A stretch of 64,000 nt of DNA from Notospermus geniculatus (GCA_002633025.1 NMRB01000077.1:10898-74897); one strand, 5' to 3'; counted from the stretch's first letter, positions 12,978 through 26,367 are shown. Notes: generated from the sequence alone by a model not told the origin. Made by a program: numbers and translations.

Positions 12978-13228
12978 TTAATGTAGGCTCGGGGAAACGA
13001 AGTTTTGGTGGCCTTCACATGTGGTGGAGAAGAAGAGGGCGTGAAGTAAAATGATAAATGACAGCTGAGATACGCCAATAGACGATTCTCGAATTCGCAG
13101 ACCTGCGCACTTCCGCCGAAATCGCAACCACAACCTCGATCTGAAACCGGCTGACGTGACGCAATCCACGAATCCGAGCCCTTTCGGACATGACTCCGAC
13201 GCTCAACTACTGCGCCACCGAGCTCCCC
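12978..13228 (-). mobile_element. tRNA-derived SINE, copy A
   Basis: Read on the minus strand from 13,228, the sequence begins with a tRNA-like head: GGTGGCGCAGTAGTTGAGCG as box A and GGGCTCGGATTCG as a degenerate box B. A body segment follows with the core GAGGTTGTGGTTGCGATTTC and GGCGGAAGTGCGCA. The core recurs at 32,201-32,265 and 32,301-32,372, which shows a dispersed family. The 3' limit near 12,978 is approximate. Confidence 0.75.
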
Positions 13229-13787
13229 ATAAACCAGAGTGCGGTGAAAGCTAATGTGGTAGATGGGTCACACAGCATCATTTGAAGGATGGGCCTTTCT
13301 TCAGCTGTGCAACCCATAACTTCAGGTGCAACACTAGAGGAAGTTGCACGTACAATACTTTCTAAGACGGAGTAGTGATATTGCACTTATTAATTCAGCC
13401 CCTTTAATCCAATCTCGACCAATCCGAATAATTCTCCTACTCCGTATCGACCTGATTATGACCCGAGGTGGGCCGTCAACCAATCAAGACAATAGTGACA
13501 TCAGTTCGGCTGTTATCTTTTCAACATTATCAAAGCAGGCAAGCATCTTGCTTAAGGGTAGAGTCAAACTGACATCTGTCGCCTCGTGTGTCTTCCGTGT
13601 ATTACTAAAGTGTACAGGTTGTAGTCTTGCCTATCGTGACTCGAACCATCAAGAACTATTGAATCGTGAGCCAAGCACAAGGTATTTGCTCCGTCGCCAA
13701 TGTCAGGTGAGTTTGGAGACCGGAGCCCCGATGAAAGGCTTCGTCGTCGCCTGCAAGGTTTTCGAAACGGACCGGAAAGCTACTGTG
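13229..13787. other. Intergenic, nothing recognised
   Basis: A long frame on the + strand begins at 13,344, but it runs on into the adjacent MITE and has no domain, so I do not call it a gene. Confidence 0.4.
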
Positions 13788-13920
13788 AAGGCCCGTTTCC
13801 ACTTGAGCGTTTTACGCCGCGTTTTGACGCTTCGCCCATTGTTTGGAAGCAGAGCGGCGGAAAATAACAAAAGATTTGACGCATCACGCGGCGTAAAACG
13901 CTCTAGTGGAAACGGGCCTT
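13788..13920. mobile_element. 133-bp MITE
   Basis: The ends AAGGCCCGTTTCCACTTGAG and CTCTAGTGGAAACGGGCCTT are complementary. Complementarity runs on through CGTTTTACGCCGCG for about 34 bases in each arm. The interior is about 65 bp and non-coding. I could not identify a target-site duplication. Confidence 0.85.
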
Positions 13921-14000
13921 AACGACAGTGGTCAGCGAGGACTCCTTCCATCCTACTCGCACAATAGGTGAAACATCGCTAAAGCGGGTAATCCGCCATT

Positions 14001-14208
14001 TGATTTTCAAAATTTTGCGTTGCGACTTGCTTTGCAACTGGGTTGCGTTGCAACTGGGCACTCGATCGCCGTAGTGGACGAGCCAGATGTGATTTCCACC
14101 AACGGCAAAGATGTGATCAGTTTCAGTCAGCGACCGGTATCAGTTCCTTGCGGTCGTATTCAATCGCAGGTAGCAGGTTGCAAAAGCGAGTCGCAAAGCA
14201 GAAAATCA
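14001..14208. mobile_element. Imperfect MITE of about 208 bp
   Basis: The left end TGATTTTC...GTTGCGACTTGCTTTGCAAC pairs imperfectly with the right end GGTTGCAAAAGCGAGTCGCA...GAAAATCA. Both arms show decay, so the element is older than its neighbour at 13,788. Confidence 0.6.
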
Positions 14209-14710
14209 GCAGTGGATTCCTGGCTTTAACGCAAGCCGTTGCGAAACGCACTTATACCATGACGCTTGGGAGAAATGAGCAATTCTCTTTTCCTTGAAAG
14301 AAGCTGCACATGTGTATTGCGCCACGACTAAGACAAGCATGTGCCCAATGGTCAAATCAAAAAGGTACTCTTCATTAAATGACACATCATCCTTGATCAA
14401 GCATTGATTTACACTGAAAAGGAAACAAGCCATATTGTCTTACATAGGCTCCCCGTCCTGGAACATGCTGCAGACGGAGCTCAGGACACCGACACGTGCC
14501 GACTGTTTTAATTACAGCTGTACTTCAATAACTGTCCCAGTGATTCGTAGAGGTTAGAACGACGTCTGAAGGGTACTTGTTAGAGTGTGAAGAAGGGGTC
14601 AAATATGCAGGGTTTCTATTAGATTATTCTGCTGGTGGCTGACCTAGGGAGGTCGCTATCGTCAAGATAAATTGGATATGAGAAATAGTGCACAACCAAT
14701 CTCGATTTTC

Positions 14711-14850
14711 GACCGGGTACCCACCCACCACCACGAACCCAGCCGAAGACGAGCATTCCGTAGGCCCGTCGAGGATAGGCGCCCACCGCGACGAACCCAG
14801 CCGAACACGAGCATATCACACCACCTTTTCCGCAAGCCCTTCGAGGGCAG
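14711..14850. repeat. Two tandem copies of a 69-bp unit
   Basis: The phrase CGAACCCAGCCGAAGACGAG and its variant with AACACGAG are 69 bases apart. Each is followed by a related GTCGAGG or TTCGAGG block. Confidence 0.65.
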
Positions 14851-16577
14851 GCTATCTCCACATCCACGTCCATAATCTTGAGAATATCAGCCGATCTTAG
14901 CCCTCGTTCCCTTCGTCACCGCACACAAGGTGGCCCTCGTTAAGCTCAGGACGGTCCATACACCGAGCCCGCACAGTACATCGTTTACCCTGAGCGTACT
15001 TCCGAAAGGGGTCTGAAGGATTTATTGCCCGCCTTTGTGGTATACTTGCAGAAGCTCGAGCTGACAACTCGTGGGAACTCGTGCTGCTCAAAGTAGAAAA
15101 AAATCAGGAAGACTTACCAGCATCCAAGACATCAAATCCAGAAATAATCCGAAGAATAATCCAAAGTGAAGCGTTTTGGAGGGCCAATCTTTCAACAAGT
15201 CCGTAACAGTAAGACGATTACATCCTGGTAGTTGTGAACCATGCTAGTTTACACTCACTAACTTTCGTATCCAACAGAAAAACTCGAGTTCAGAAAAGAA
15301 CAGAAGAGTTCAGACGACCGAATCCGTTGCACAGCGACCTTCAAAGTCCTTCCAATAAGCAGGAATCGAGACAGCAACTAGGAAACCAGTTGTGGGCGTA
15401 ACTGACGCACGTGCCACGGAGCTGCCACCAGCTCTTTTGACTGCCCGGGTCAAACCCATGAAATAATGACGGCCAGGAACACAATATTCGTATGACCTGA
15501 CCAGGGGTGGTACTGTCTGGTCGCGAGGCTCAGACGCCTTATAACGCCTTTGTTTGCGTATGACGTCCATCCTGAAGGAAGTTTCTATCCGCAGTATTAT
15601 ATCAACAAACGGTGACGATGCTTGCTCCCTTGGTCTGTCACCTTGAACACAGGTTGCTAAGACAGAAAAGTGTGGGAGTCCAAACAGGACGAGCCAGAGC
15701 GGTTGATATCTGCGTCAATCTCCAATTCCAGTCAGCCTTCTTGGTGGTTATCAATGAAGTTATACGAAGTCCACTTAGCTGCTGTCCAAACGTCTTTGTA
15801 ACTATCCACAAGAAGGGCTCCAAAGACTGACTGTGGTTGTCCGACAAGGAAGCCAGAGTGGAGATCACAAACCTTACTGCACAACCTTGTAGTCAACTCT
15901 CTTTATAACCACTTTTATTTGGGAGGTGACCCAAGTGCACATTCTTTCACCTTGGTCACCTTCGCAACTTATACCATTTACGAAAGATGACGACGACCAA
16001 ACGGACTCGGAGATCCGTGACTCCTATCGAGTCCGGACGACACGGTGCCTGCCAATTTCGCTTTGTCGATAAACTTATGCCTGGAGTAGCGAATTCCATA
16101 GCTTCAGGCAAAAACGACTTCCAAGAATCGATGATCGAAGTCTGACAGACCGAACAATGCCAACATAAGATTCCGCGAAAGAAATTAACATCCAAGGCGA
16201 TGTCATTGAATTGGTAAGGCTGACCCTGTCAGTGAATACCCCACCTCTTGTGTTGCACCGAAGGACGACCATCCAGGAATCGATCAACTGTGTTGGACGA
16301 TCGTTCAGGAATCGAATAACGAAATGATCTTTACATCAACCGTGAAACCATCAACTTGCTCCTCCATCAAAGCATCGGCCGTCAACGCCTGGTAATCCAT
16401 AGTATCAGTATGGCACTACCCCCGTCCGACCCGCATCATCAAGTCCAGCGATCCCACCAACTGGCAGTTGAAGGGGCAAGTTGTAGCCACGTCAAACCCT
16501 TTCAGGCAGATGTATCCTTCCAGTTCCACAATGACAGCATTGAGGTCGCCTACCGTACTCCTAAGGCATGCCAAGCT

Positions 16578-16830
16578 GGTCTGCTGGGTGCGGTGGAGAA
16601 GATCACGTCACTCCATCAGAATTCGGTCCGCAGGGGTACAGACTACCGCACTCTTTTGGACGGTGAAGATGGTCAGCTTGGTGCGGGTGGAGAAGATCAT
16701 GCCAATACATCCGAATTCGTTCCGCTGGGTACCCTACGGCACTCCTTCGGCCTATGAAGATGACCAGCTTGGTGCGGGCGGGGGAGACCACCCACCCACT
16801 CCCTCCGAATTCGCTCCGACACAGGCAGCT
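16578..16830. repeat. Three degenerate tandem units of about 92 bp
   Basis: The units start with variants of GGTCAGCTTGGTGCGGGTGG followed by AGAAGATCA, at about 16,578, 16,671 and 16,762. Each also contains a TCCGAATTCGTTCCG-like block. Long open frames over this stretch reflect the repeat rather than a gene. Confidence 0.7.
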
Positions 16831-17879
16831 TTTTTTTCCGCAGAACTTCATAATCCTTCGACAGAATTCTCTAGTTGTCAAAGAGTTCGTGAAGCAAGGA
16901 GACTGGCAAGACTAGCTGCCCCATCTTCGGCGTTCAGGAACCAGCCACAGCCTCCCAACATGCCCATCCCAAGTATCCTTATCGCAGTGACACTTCGTTT
17001 GACGGCAATACACTTGTTCCGAGCACGAAGCATCCCGCACACGACCGTCCTCACAACGGCAAGTCGACAGCAGCACTGAATCAGTGCATTGAACAAACCC
17101 AGATGGTTCATAACCATGGCTTGATACTGCAACATTGTCATTCAGTGATTATAATAAAACCCATATTGATAACTTAAAGCTCGCTAGGTTTAAATAGTCG
17201 AACTAAACACAATGGACCCTTTGACGGGGGAACAATAACCATCTACAGTATCTATAAGTGAGACCGGAGCTATTCAAGGCGCTCGTCGGTGTCTGAATGC
17301 CGTGAGATTGCAATGAGTGAAGTGTAGACATTGTATAATACGTCATTCCCTTATGAATTGCCTCGCTGGTGAATAGCGAAGTTTTCTTGCTTTATCTGAA
17401 GGGCTGTACGGAATTATACTCGCTTACGAAACTCTTTCATTGATTTCACCCATTATGTGATGCATTTCATCCATTACACTCTGTTTCCAAACGTTTTTCC
17501 TGTATTATCCTGTGATATTATCGGCATTGTATCTCCCATAGTACGTTTAGACTTTGAAAATGTCAAGGCATTCTTTAGCTATGAAAAGAGAACCAGACTA
17601 CAATCAAGAGTGACTTCAGCCTAAATATAGGAGAACTCCTTTATAAAAGACTTTTTGTATGGAGATAGGGTACTGGAGGCGTTTGGAGAAAAGATACGGA
17701 AATATGTATATGTAGTTACATGGACACACTTGGAAAGGTAACACCTCCTACATATCATATAACTTGCTCTGCAGTGGCCCATCTTAGCAGGTCTGCCGAT
17801 GTGTCCCATTTGCGACTGGAAGCACGAAATCAAGAAAAGTTGCAAAAGCTTTTGCAGCTGCATCAAAAGAACGAATTTA

Positions 17880-18300
17880 TATTCCGAATACGATATTCTA
17901 AAGCTTGTGCGGGGCTCTGGAATGCCATACAAAAGATTGGGTATCAGAAGAGAAGCTGAGTTTTGGAATACGATGTGTTATACAAAAGGTTGTGCAGGGT
18001 ATTAGAAGAAAAGGCGATCCACTTTTTGGAATACCGCAGGCCATACAAAAGAATAGGCATGAGAAGAGAAAGGAGAGTTTATCGGAATACAATGTGTCAT
18101 ACAAGTGGTTGTTCAGGCCATGCAAAAGACTGTGGGTTTTCGAAGAGAAAGGAGGACTTATCGGAATGTGTTAAAACAATAGCTTGCTCGGACCATACAA
18201 GTTTTAGAGGAGAAAGGATAGTTTATCGGAATACGATGTGTCATACAAAAGGGTTTGCAGGGCATTAGAAGAAAAGGCGAATTCATTTTTTTGGAATACC
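17880..18300. repeat. Degenerate tandem array, unit about 75-85 bp
   Basis: Five to six units share the phrases GGAATACGATGTGTCATACA, AAAAGGTTGTGCAGGG and GAAGAGAAAGGA in fixed order. Divergence between units is high, so the array is old. Confidence 0.7.
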
Positions 18301-19762
18301 ACATCAAAGAGGTTTGGACATAAGAAATGAAAACGGGTTCATCATGGAATACGGTGTGCTATTCAGAAAGTTAGTCATCATACATGTAGAAGGAAATGTG
18401 GATTATATAGACCCCAAAGGTTTGCTGGCGCGGCAATAAGGGTCTCTCTAGTCCCTAAATGGATGGGGAAGGCATCTTATTTTCAGGGAGTATGATGCTG
18501 TATTGGGCTTCAGAAGGAAAGTATGCCATGCATTATATTCACTGTACATTGTACATTCTTTACAGACTATTGCTACGGGATACTGAACAAAAATGTTTTA
18601 TAATAATGTAATACGAAATTGAAAATGATGTCATGGGGCATTCATCACAGATATGACAGACAACAATGATCTTTGCCGAGAACAATTTCTCCCCAGTGTT
18701 TGGGGTACAATGGTTCCCAAGAGGGTGATATATGCCTGGTTTCATCCCGGCATGACAACCAGTCAGCTTTCACAAAAGCGTTACATTCTCCTGAAAACAA
18801 AACCCTTCCATCCGGTTTCTGAATAGCCATATTTTTATGTTACATCCAGCGGTATATAAATCAACGTTTTTGAAATCAGAACAATGGCAGCTAGAATATT
18901 TTCCTCGTGGTATGGATTCGTACTTGGTGATGAGTCCTAAACAAAAAGTGTTTATTGGTAAATTATATCGATTTGTGGTGTCATTGTTGGTGGAAAAAAG
19001 CTTGCTGCGGTGGGTTTTGTGCTTGTTGCTCTGGCAGGACTATGGTGCCTAAATTGGCAAACAGCAAGAGTGGTTTTGACAGGTTGCACATCAGAAATTT
19101 CAAACAACAGGTCCGTCCTAATTTGTAAAGTGATTTTATCTATAAACCTGTTGAAAATTGACGTCACCACTAGCTGCAAAAAGTGATGCCATCCATAACG
19201 ATAATGACATGACGTTTAGGTCTGCAGTCGAGGGGCATACCACCCGCGTCCATCGCAAGAACAAAACAGATATTTAACTCAGTGATGGGATGGACTGGGT
19301 ACAACTGCTTCGTGGTGTTATGAAGACATCTAATTATGAAGATTTGACTTAATTGCTTCTTGTAAAGGCGGCTAGAGATTGATGGCTGTCTGAGGCAAAC
19401 AGACTGACGCCTTCTCTCTCGTTTCCGTAACTCCATGATGGGCGATGTACCCGGTGTTATCCTGGTGGTGCCATCCGTCAAAAGGAACACCACTTGGCAA
19501 ATTACTTTACTTCAGTCAGGAAGCAGGTGTAAACAAAATCTTGGTCATCCGAACTGATAAAATAATCAGGAATCAGTGGCCGCAATACGATGTGTTGCAA
19601 CACCAAACAAGGTTTCCTGAGAGGGCCTTTGGATCTGCAACACCTAACAAGGCTCACAGGACAGGGCCTTGGATCTATACCGGTGGGATGTTTCCAGGGA
19701 CTATGATTCGTTCACATCGGAACGCAGACATACGATCGCAAGACTACCGCCGGTGATCGAGT

Positions 19763-19830
19763 GTTAGCGCGCTTGACTACCAAACTGTGCAAAAGGTCGG
19801 CGCGAGTTCGACTCCGGGTGAAGGTATATA
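19763..19830 (+). repeat. tRNA-like sequence with intact box B
   Basis: GATCGAGTGTTAGCGCGC resembles a tRNA box A, and GCGAGTTCGACTCC is a near-consensus box B about 45 bases later. The anticodon stem does not fold well. A tRNA-derived SINE head or tRNA pseudogene is more likely than a working tRNA. Confidence 0.5.
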
Positions 19831-22800
19831 CACAAGTTGTGAAATGTTGAGGGTTCGGGATGGAACTGAAAGCCGTGGTCCCTTGTACCAAAGTGTCTCT
19901 GCCACGGCAAGTGAAGGCCCCGCCGTTTTGGGGGGTTTTTCGTGCGGCGTTCACCTACATGTATACAATGTATCTCTGGTAGGCAAACCAAAACGTGATT
20001 GGTCCAAATACAAATTTGCCTTCCAAGAAATCCCGTAGCAACCAAGATGGCGGAGGGCCCGATGAATATGGTACGTACTTAACCTGAAGAATACTTAATG
20101 TCATTGCCACAGCCACCTCGACAGCCATACCATCACACACGACAGCCTCGACCACCAGAGCAATATCTCATCAGAGCATGCCAAGCCCACCCCATTCACC
20201 CACCATCGTACATTCAACAAGCAAGCCTATTTCCTCCATTTATTGAAATTTGCAGAAATTCATAACTTCTCGGCAATTACGGTGGTCTTTGAGCAGGCAC
20301 AAAGCGCCTTTCACCGACACACATAGCACGTCAAATGACGCTGATAAAGGCGTCCAGCGTCACAAAAGAGGAGAAATTGACGAGAGCCCGAGTCCTATAA
20401 TTCATTAGGAGTTATACAGGCTGGCAAAAGGCCGTCGATGGGAATGTGGCGCTGACAAAGAATTTCGCCGTAAATGGTCAATTCAGGTTCTAATCTCAGC
20501 GTTTCTCGTCATGTCGAGATGACGCATCGTGTTAGGTTCTGGTTGAATCGATAGACCGCCGAGGTCGAACGTGGCGCGGACTTGGGAATCTGGAACCGCG
20601 TCCCCAGTCAGCTGTGACGATGTGGGAACCAGATTACAGCAGGACTGGCTTACCAAGCAATCACACCGTCAGGTGGTCAATGTACAAATGTACGAGCGTT
20701 TTTTTCTTGAGTTGCAGGGCATACTCTGAGAACAAACACTGATTCTGTGTCCGGAATCAAAGGCAGAATCCGGCCGGCCACATCATTGTCCCCACGAGAC
20801 GATGATAACCGTCATCGAGGCGGCAGTTATAGTTCCCCGAACCGCCGAACTTGGTGTTCTGGTAGTTACCAAGGACAGCATCCGGCCAGCCACACGACAG
20901 CAGTTAGGTCGCCAAACCGGCCACACCACACAGTCAGATCGCCAAATTGCCGAACTTGGTGTTGTGATGTTACGCCAAACTGCACCGAGGCTGGACAGTC
21001 GGAGATCATTGAAACTCGGCTATTTGAATACAACCCCTTTAACCAGCGCTTTCCACCTCTTCCATTCCATCCTCTACAAGAACCCAAATGAAGGCGATCC
21101 TGCCAATTACCTGTGTAGCTTTCACGGAAGCAAGCCGCTATTGTGCTGCCGACATCGCCGACCAGGAAGCGAATAAAATACACAACATAAAACGGAGGAA
21201 ACCCAAACATCCTTTGGCTTGAATGACAGCCTTGTAAAAAGACGTCCATTGTGCCGGTAATTGTTTTTGACGGGAAGCTGATTGGGAACGAGGGACGTGA
21301 TGTTTACAAAGCCTTTTGTTGATAGGTAATTAAATCCTACTGCGCATGAGCAGTAGTCGAGTGACGCTTTGATACTTCCGGTCTGGGAGAAGGTCGAGAC
21401 TGATGTAGAGCTCGATAACTCCCTCGTTGAAAGACCAAGATGTATCCGTCCAAAAATTACCAATACCCAGTTCCGCCAACTTTTCAAAACTTGTGCGGAA
21501 GAAAAGTCGACAATCCGCGATGTTGACGTATCTCATTTGGAAGAGAAGGCCTAACGCTGATATCTCGATGTTGCTGATTGGCTATTAAGTCAGCACGAAC
21601 GAAAGGTCAGCAATTTTCAACCAATGGCATAGGTTGTAATGCCAAGTAAGGCTTTCAGCTATTCGGCTGCTTCAGCTGTGATGACGTAGTTAAGTGAATC
21701 AGGTTCAGCTTTCATTTTGGCCCGAAAATCGAGCGAAATATAGGCCTAACTGTAAATTGTTGCTACATACATGTACACAACATATGAAGGCCAAGCAGAC
21801 TCTACATGATTCATATTTCGGAGTTGCCAACAGGCCAGCAGCCGGCCTTCCATCCAAACAACACCACGGAATTCTTTGAAAAGAAAATTGCCTTGCTAAT
21901 AATCTCGTCTGCCAAGCAACAATGCCCGTTCTGCTGTAAAGAGTTCAAAACGGAACGTTCCTTTCATGACTTCATCGACTTCTAAGGTAACAATGAATAC
22001 TGATCGGCCATCTTAATACGAGTAAGTACAAGACTGTTACAGGAACAATGGAAGAATGGCGTCTTTTGTTGTTGTACGCCTAGACTGTGAATATATTGCG
22101 TCGTAAAAGATGGAGCGAAGGCTCTTTATACGGCTTGTCAATTCGCCATCATGCAGTACTTGGAGCGAAAGACTTTCATCCGATCGTTCCTGTGTGAAGT
22201 ACAGTGGAAATGCACAGGAGACGCAGTGCTGTTCATCAAACACCAATTGCACGGTCCGTGTCCAGCACTTTGACCACCCCGTCGGTCAATACATAAGCCA
22301 TTCATTGTCAACGGTTCACCAAGGCTTAATCCGCTGGGACAATAGCACCCGAACTTTTGATTCCGGGGGACTTTCTCCGTGTTCACAATGGGTATTTTGG
22401 CACTTGCAGCGGACCGTTTTCCTCACACTAAATAGCCGTGGTTACACTACATAGAAATCCCCGGGTTTTTTGACACCCGGGTCTAGCCCGGCTCTGAAAA
22501 ATCCCTCCTGAGGCCCGGTGCCCGTCAACACTACTCAAATTTTGTGACGGGGACCTAAATTAAGCCCTCCAAAAACCGTTCGAGCTCGGAGGGGATTATT
22601 ACACCGCGTTTTTAACAGGTGTGGACGTTTGTGGTATCAACCATATCCTGAAATACATTACGTCATGGAAATGAAGTCCAATTTCGTAGTTCGTACTTCA
22701 TGTTTCGTTAGATTTGCGAAACCTCACTATTGATGACGCTGCTAGCGACGAGTCAGGTCGAATCACGAGACCAAGCCAAACCAACCCATCATTGATATAA

Positions 22801-25010
22801 CAGTAAAACAGGTTATAAAAGCGAAAGCGGTAACACAGTCACCATACAATGCTCTCATCACTCCCCTATTGTAGCTGGGGAAACAGACACAAACTAGAAA
22901 AATATTATATATCATGGCATATGGATCTTTCTGTCGTTGGGTCATTGTAGCAGCTTGACGAAAAGAATGGAAGAGAGAAGGAAAACAAATGAAACCTAAT
23001 GGTTTACTAGTTGCATGGGACGACATTGTTTCCGACACAAAACCGGTTTTTGTTTGTGGACTATTGAAAGAATATCGCGGTAATGTCATAAACCCACAAG
23101 GAATATGCATTATATCTATTACCTTTACATGTGATGAATAATTGTACGGGGAAAATTGTATTGTTGTTGTAATGAATAGAAACTGGAGGAGAAAAATCAT
23201 CTGTGGTTTTGTCCAGGGGTTCATCTTAATGTTTAAAATGTATGTTTGTTAGTCTGTTCAGTGAGTGCGATGGGGTGTCAGTGTTGATTTCAGGAGAAAA
23301 ATGAGTCAGTGCCCCAATCTGCACCAATCCTTTTTTACAGGGGATATCGTATCGGATTTCTCCATCAGGGCTGAAGGCAAAGCATTAATGGCACTGTTAA
23401 GTATGGAAGAAGCCATCTCAAGCTATTCATGTTCCTCACTTTGATGGGTGTTTTACTTGCCCTTACAAAAGCGCAAGGTACAAGGTACTATGGCTTACTG
23501 TCCCATGCGACGGACGGACACGGGTGATTAATCACATCCGGTCCAGCAGGAAGAGTAAGGATGAATCCCAGTGAGGAGCAAATGATACATCGGATTTCTG
23601 TGAATCAAACATTACTTAGAGAGGAAAATTTTTCCAAAACTTACCAGACGACCAGATCAGATGTCGACGAAGAAAATATCCCCGAATGAAGAGTAACGAT
23701 AATCCAAGAAATGTATCATCTCCAATTTTTGATGCAAAGCAAATTCATCGTTCGTGGACAAGTCATACATGGAATGGTGCAGGAGGCTTTACCACAGAAA
23801 AGTTACTCCTCAGCTCAACCTGGAGAAAAATTGACCACGATCACTACCTCTAAGTCACCAATCAGACCAGGTTAAATAAAGTGTCCGAACCGCATTATCC
23901 TTTCACTGGACGAATACGGGAAAAACAGAAGCTAGAGACAGTCGGTAGCTTTTGAAGTTATGCCATTGGCTGATCCAAAAGAAAACATTTCACTGCGGCC
24001 AATCACGGCTCCCGTTGCCAAGCACTTCAATAACGCAACGAAGCATTTCATTCGCTAATCCTCGTCAGCGTCTCGAAGCAGCCAATCACGGCGTCTGTAC
24101 TATAGAATGTTGGCAGTGTAACAAACTCTTTTATTGGTCATTCCACTGCTGCGTCTCAATCAGCCACTATTTTTGATGACGAATTAGGGTTGGTCTTTTT
24201 TACTTTTGACCGAACCGACTGTGTTCGAGAACGAAAAGAGAGTACGTGAATTGCAATTTGAAACCATTGAATGCTGCCCAATGTAAGAGGATTGGTAATT
24301 TTGATCATAAAAAATCATGAAGGAGAGCGGATCACGGTGGATGGCCAGTTGCCTTTACGGATAATCCAGTACCTCGATAATCCTGATCCTCCTTAAAAGA
24401 ATGGTTACAAATACCTGCATTCTACCAACTCGCACCCACCACCAGTCCCGGCACTCCGCCGCCTTCTGACTCAAGACCGCATCCCATCGCCAAGACATCA
24501 ATCAACAAACACGTTTCATTAAAAGCCTATTCACTGGAAGCAGCTTATTCAGTCAGCTTTTATTCGCCAACAATGCATCTCAAATGCCCGAATTCAGCTT
24601 CTGAAAGGTTGTAACGTGATACTGAGTATAATGTACAGCGGTCTATTCAATGTGCCACTAAAACATAGAAGATGCTCTTGTAGTGTTCTGAATAGAGGAG
24701 GTGTTCTCTCCTGTCACGCTTACAATACCCACACAATGATGAATAATTGCTGAGCAACGAAATATCTGTCACTACAACATCATACATCATGGTACATGCT
24801 AAGAAACAGCAATTGACAAACAGATGCTGCTGTTCCCTGGCTAAGTTCATTTCATATTGATAAGATGGCACGTCTGCTAAGGACCCAAGTGGTCCTTTCA
24901 TCTTGGGAAGGAGCACAGCGTCTTGGATCATCGGTCCGGTGAGACAGAAACATCTTGTTTGCATCTACAAGGCTTGTTATATTGAATCGCAGAACAGGTG
25001 AAATTGGTTC

Positions 25011-25233
25011 CCAATCGCACCGCTAGGGCTATACAGAGATCGGCATCGCCTATCCTCCATTATCACGTGATCGGCCGAAAAGAAGCCGATGAAAAACGTT
25101 GATTGGTTGGCTCTTATTCAACAAAAGAGCAGTCGATTTTTCAACCAATCAGATCGTTTTTCATCGGCTGCTTTTCCGCCGATCACGCGCGGTGATAATT
25201 GAGGACAGGCGATACCGATTTCGGTGTGATCGG
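25011..25233. mobile_element. Long imperfect hairpin element of about 223 bp
   Basis: Almost the whole stretch folds on itself. GATCGGCATCGCCTATCCTC on the left pairs with GAGGACAGGCGATACCGATT on the right, and AGCCGATGAAAAACG pairs with CGTTTTTCATCGGCT near the centre. There is no coding capacity. This is a typical fold-back MITE. Confidence 0.8.
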
Positions 25234-25832
25234 AACGAATCTAAGGAAAGGATTGATGACGCAACTATAAGTTGATTGTTGAAGGACGTGCCAATCAACG
25301 GGCTGTCTAATGGGCATTCCGTGACGTCATTCATCAACGGGAAATCCCCTTCTTGGGCACATTCATTTCCTTGACTTTCCCGACTTTCAAACAAGGTAGG
25401 TCCCTATCAGGTAGCAGATTTTCGGTACCTGAAGAGTGATGTTGCTCTTACTTTTTCGCCACCCCCGCAAAAAGCGCGGAATTTCGCGAAATTAACAAAA
25501 GACGTTTTTAATAACAACAATACGCCTTTGTTGGACAGCAATTTCGGAGTTTGTACCCTAGATTAGATCTACGTCAGTTTATAATGCATAACCTGGCGGC
25601 GTGGACAAACACAATGCTGAAGAACAGCCAAGTGCCACACCTGTTTCATTCGGTGTATAAATATCATAGAAAATTACACCTGATTTCAACGGTCAGGAGG
25701 CAAACTGAATACTCACATTGTTTGATGCTATGATGCTAACACAATAGCAGTATTGTTCAATTTGAAAAGCTTCTCGTAATATGGCAATCGGTATGATTTC
25801 TCGTGTATAGTATACAGGAGTTAAGATTCGTA

Positions 25833-26015
25833 ATGATTGCGGCCGATACCTTTTAATTTCACTCGAGCTGGATTTGTTGGCGCTGTTGATTGGTATGGAT
25901 GCTGGGTGGGGTTGTGACACAGCTGCATTGGGCGTTACGAATGCGGACACAACAAAGTGCAGAGAGTATTTCACAGAGGAAGCTTTGGCGGTAAAACCTA
26001 CACCATCGCAAAAAG
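25833..26015 (+). repeat. Direct copy 1 beside the single-n join
   Basis: This 183-bp tract is nearly identical to 26,368-26,550 (for example GGCCGAT against GGCTGAT and GGGTGGGG against GGGCGGGG). The second copy starts immediately after the undetermined base at 26,367. This is best explained as two haplotypes placed in series. Confidence 0.85.
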
Positions 26016-26366
26016 CAACCTCGTTCCCAGGGGTCGTTCGCTTTCTGACAATATGGCGGTCGCGTCACTAACCCCTGGCATCAGCTTTGGATTTAACGCA
26101 CGTGATTGGTTGACGGGAAACCGTCAAATATATCCAAGAATATACCCAAAGAAATTTTCAAAATATTTTGGATCAAACCAGAAGGTTATCTATATCCAGG
26201 TTTGATGATTTTTTGTAAAAAGAATTTTAAAAAGCACTGGTTAGTATTTCAAATTGATTATTTTGACTCGTGCTGCCACCTATACTTAGTCCAAGATTCC
26301 TGGATTAGCAACCGAAGCTGATTCCAGGGGTTAGTGAGCGAGTGGTCCGAGGTTGTCTGAGCGAAC
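26016..26366. mobile_element. MITE present in one of the two flanking copies
   Basis: The left end starts GTTCCCAGGGGTCGTTCGCT just inside 26,016. Internal inverted arms CACTAACCCCTGGCATCAGC (about 26,068) and its near complement ending TTCCAGGGGTTAGTG (about 26,333) define the hairpin. The right end stops at AGCGAAC, where the undetermined base begins, so the last bases are missing. The second flanking copy continues without this insert. Confidence 0.7.
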
Positions 26367-26367
26367 N

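Larger units (their letters stand above)
14209..25010. other. Gene desert with scattered tandem repeats
   Basis: Apart from the repeats listed separately (14,711, 16,578, 17,880 and 19,763), I see no exon with a recognisable domain. A minus-strand frame at 22,763-23,224 (153 codons) lies in AT-rich sequence and lacks any motif. Confidence 0.4.

Noticed and set aside
13344-13922. 192-codon open frame on the + strand
   Set aside because: It has no motif or composition bias, and its last third is the hairpin MITE at 13,788-13,920.
16468-17079. 203-codon open frame on the + strand
   Set aside because: It runs through the degenerate 92-bp tandem units and keeps frame by chance. An overlapping frame is open as well.
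19763-19830. Functional tRNA-Ser or tRNA-Leu gene
   Set aside because: Boxes A and B look good, but the anticodon arm does not fold and no clear acceptor stem is present.
22436-22640. Possible MITE with CCCCGGGTTTTTTGACACCCGG
   Set aside because: There is a local palindrome, but I could not find matching outer ends, so no element was called.
22763-23224. 153-codon open frame on the - strand
   Set aside because: AT-rich, no domain, no splice context and no recognisable homologue.
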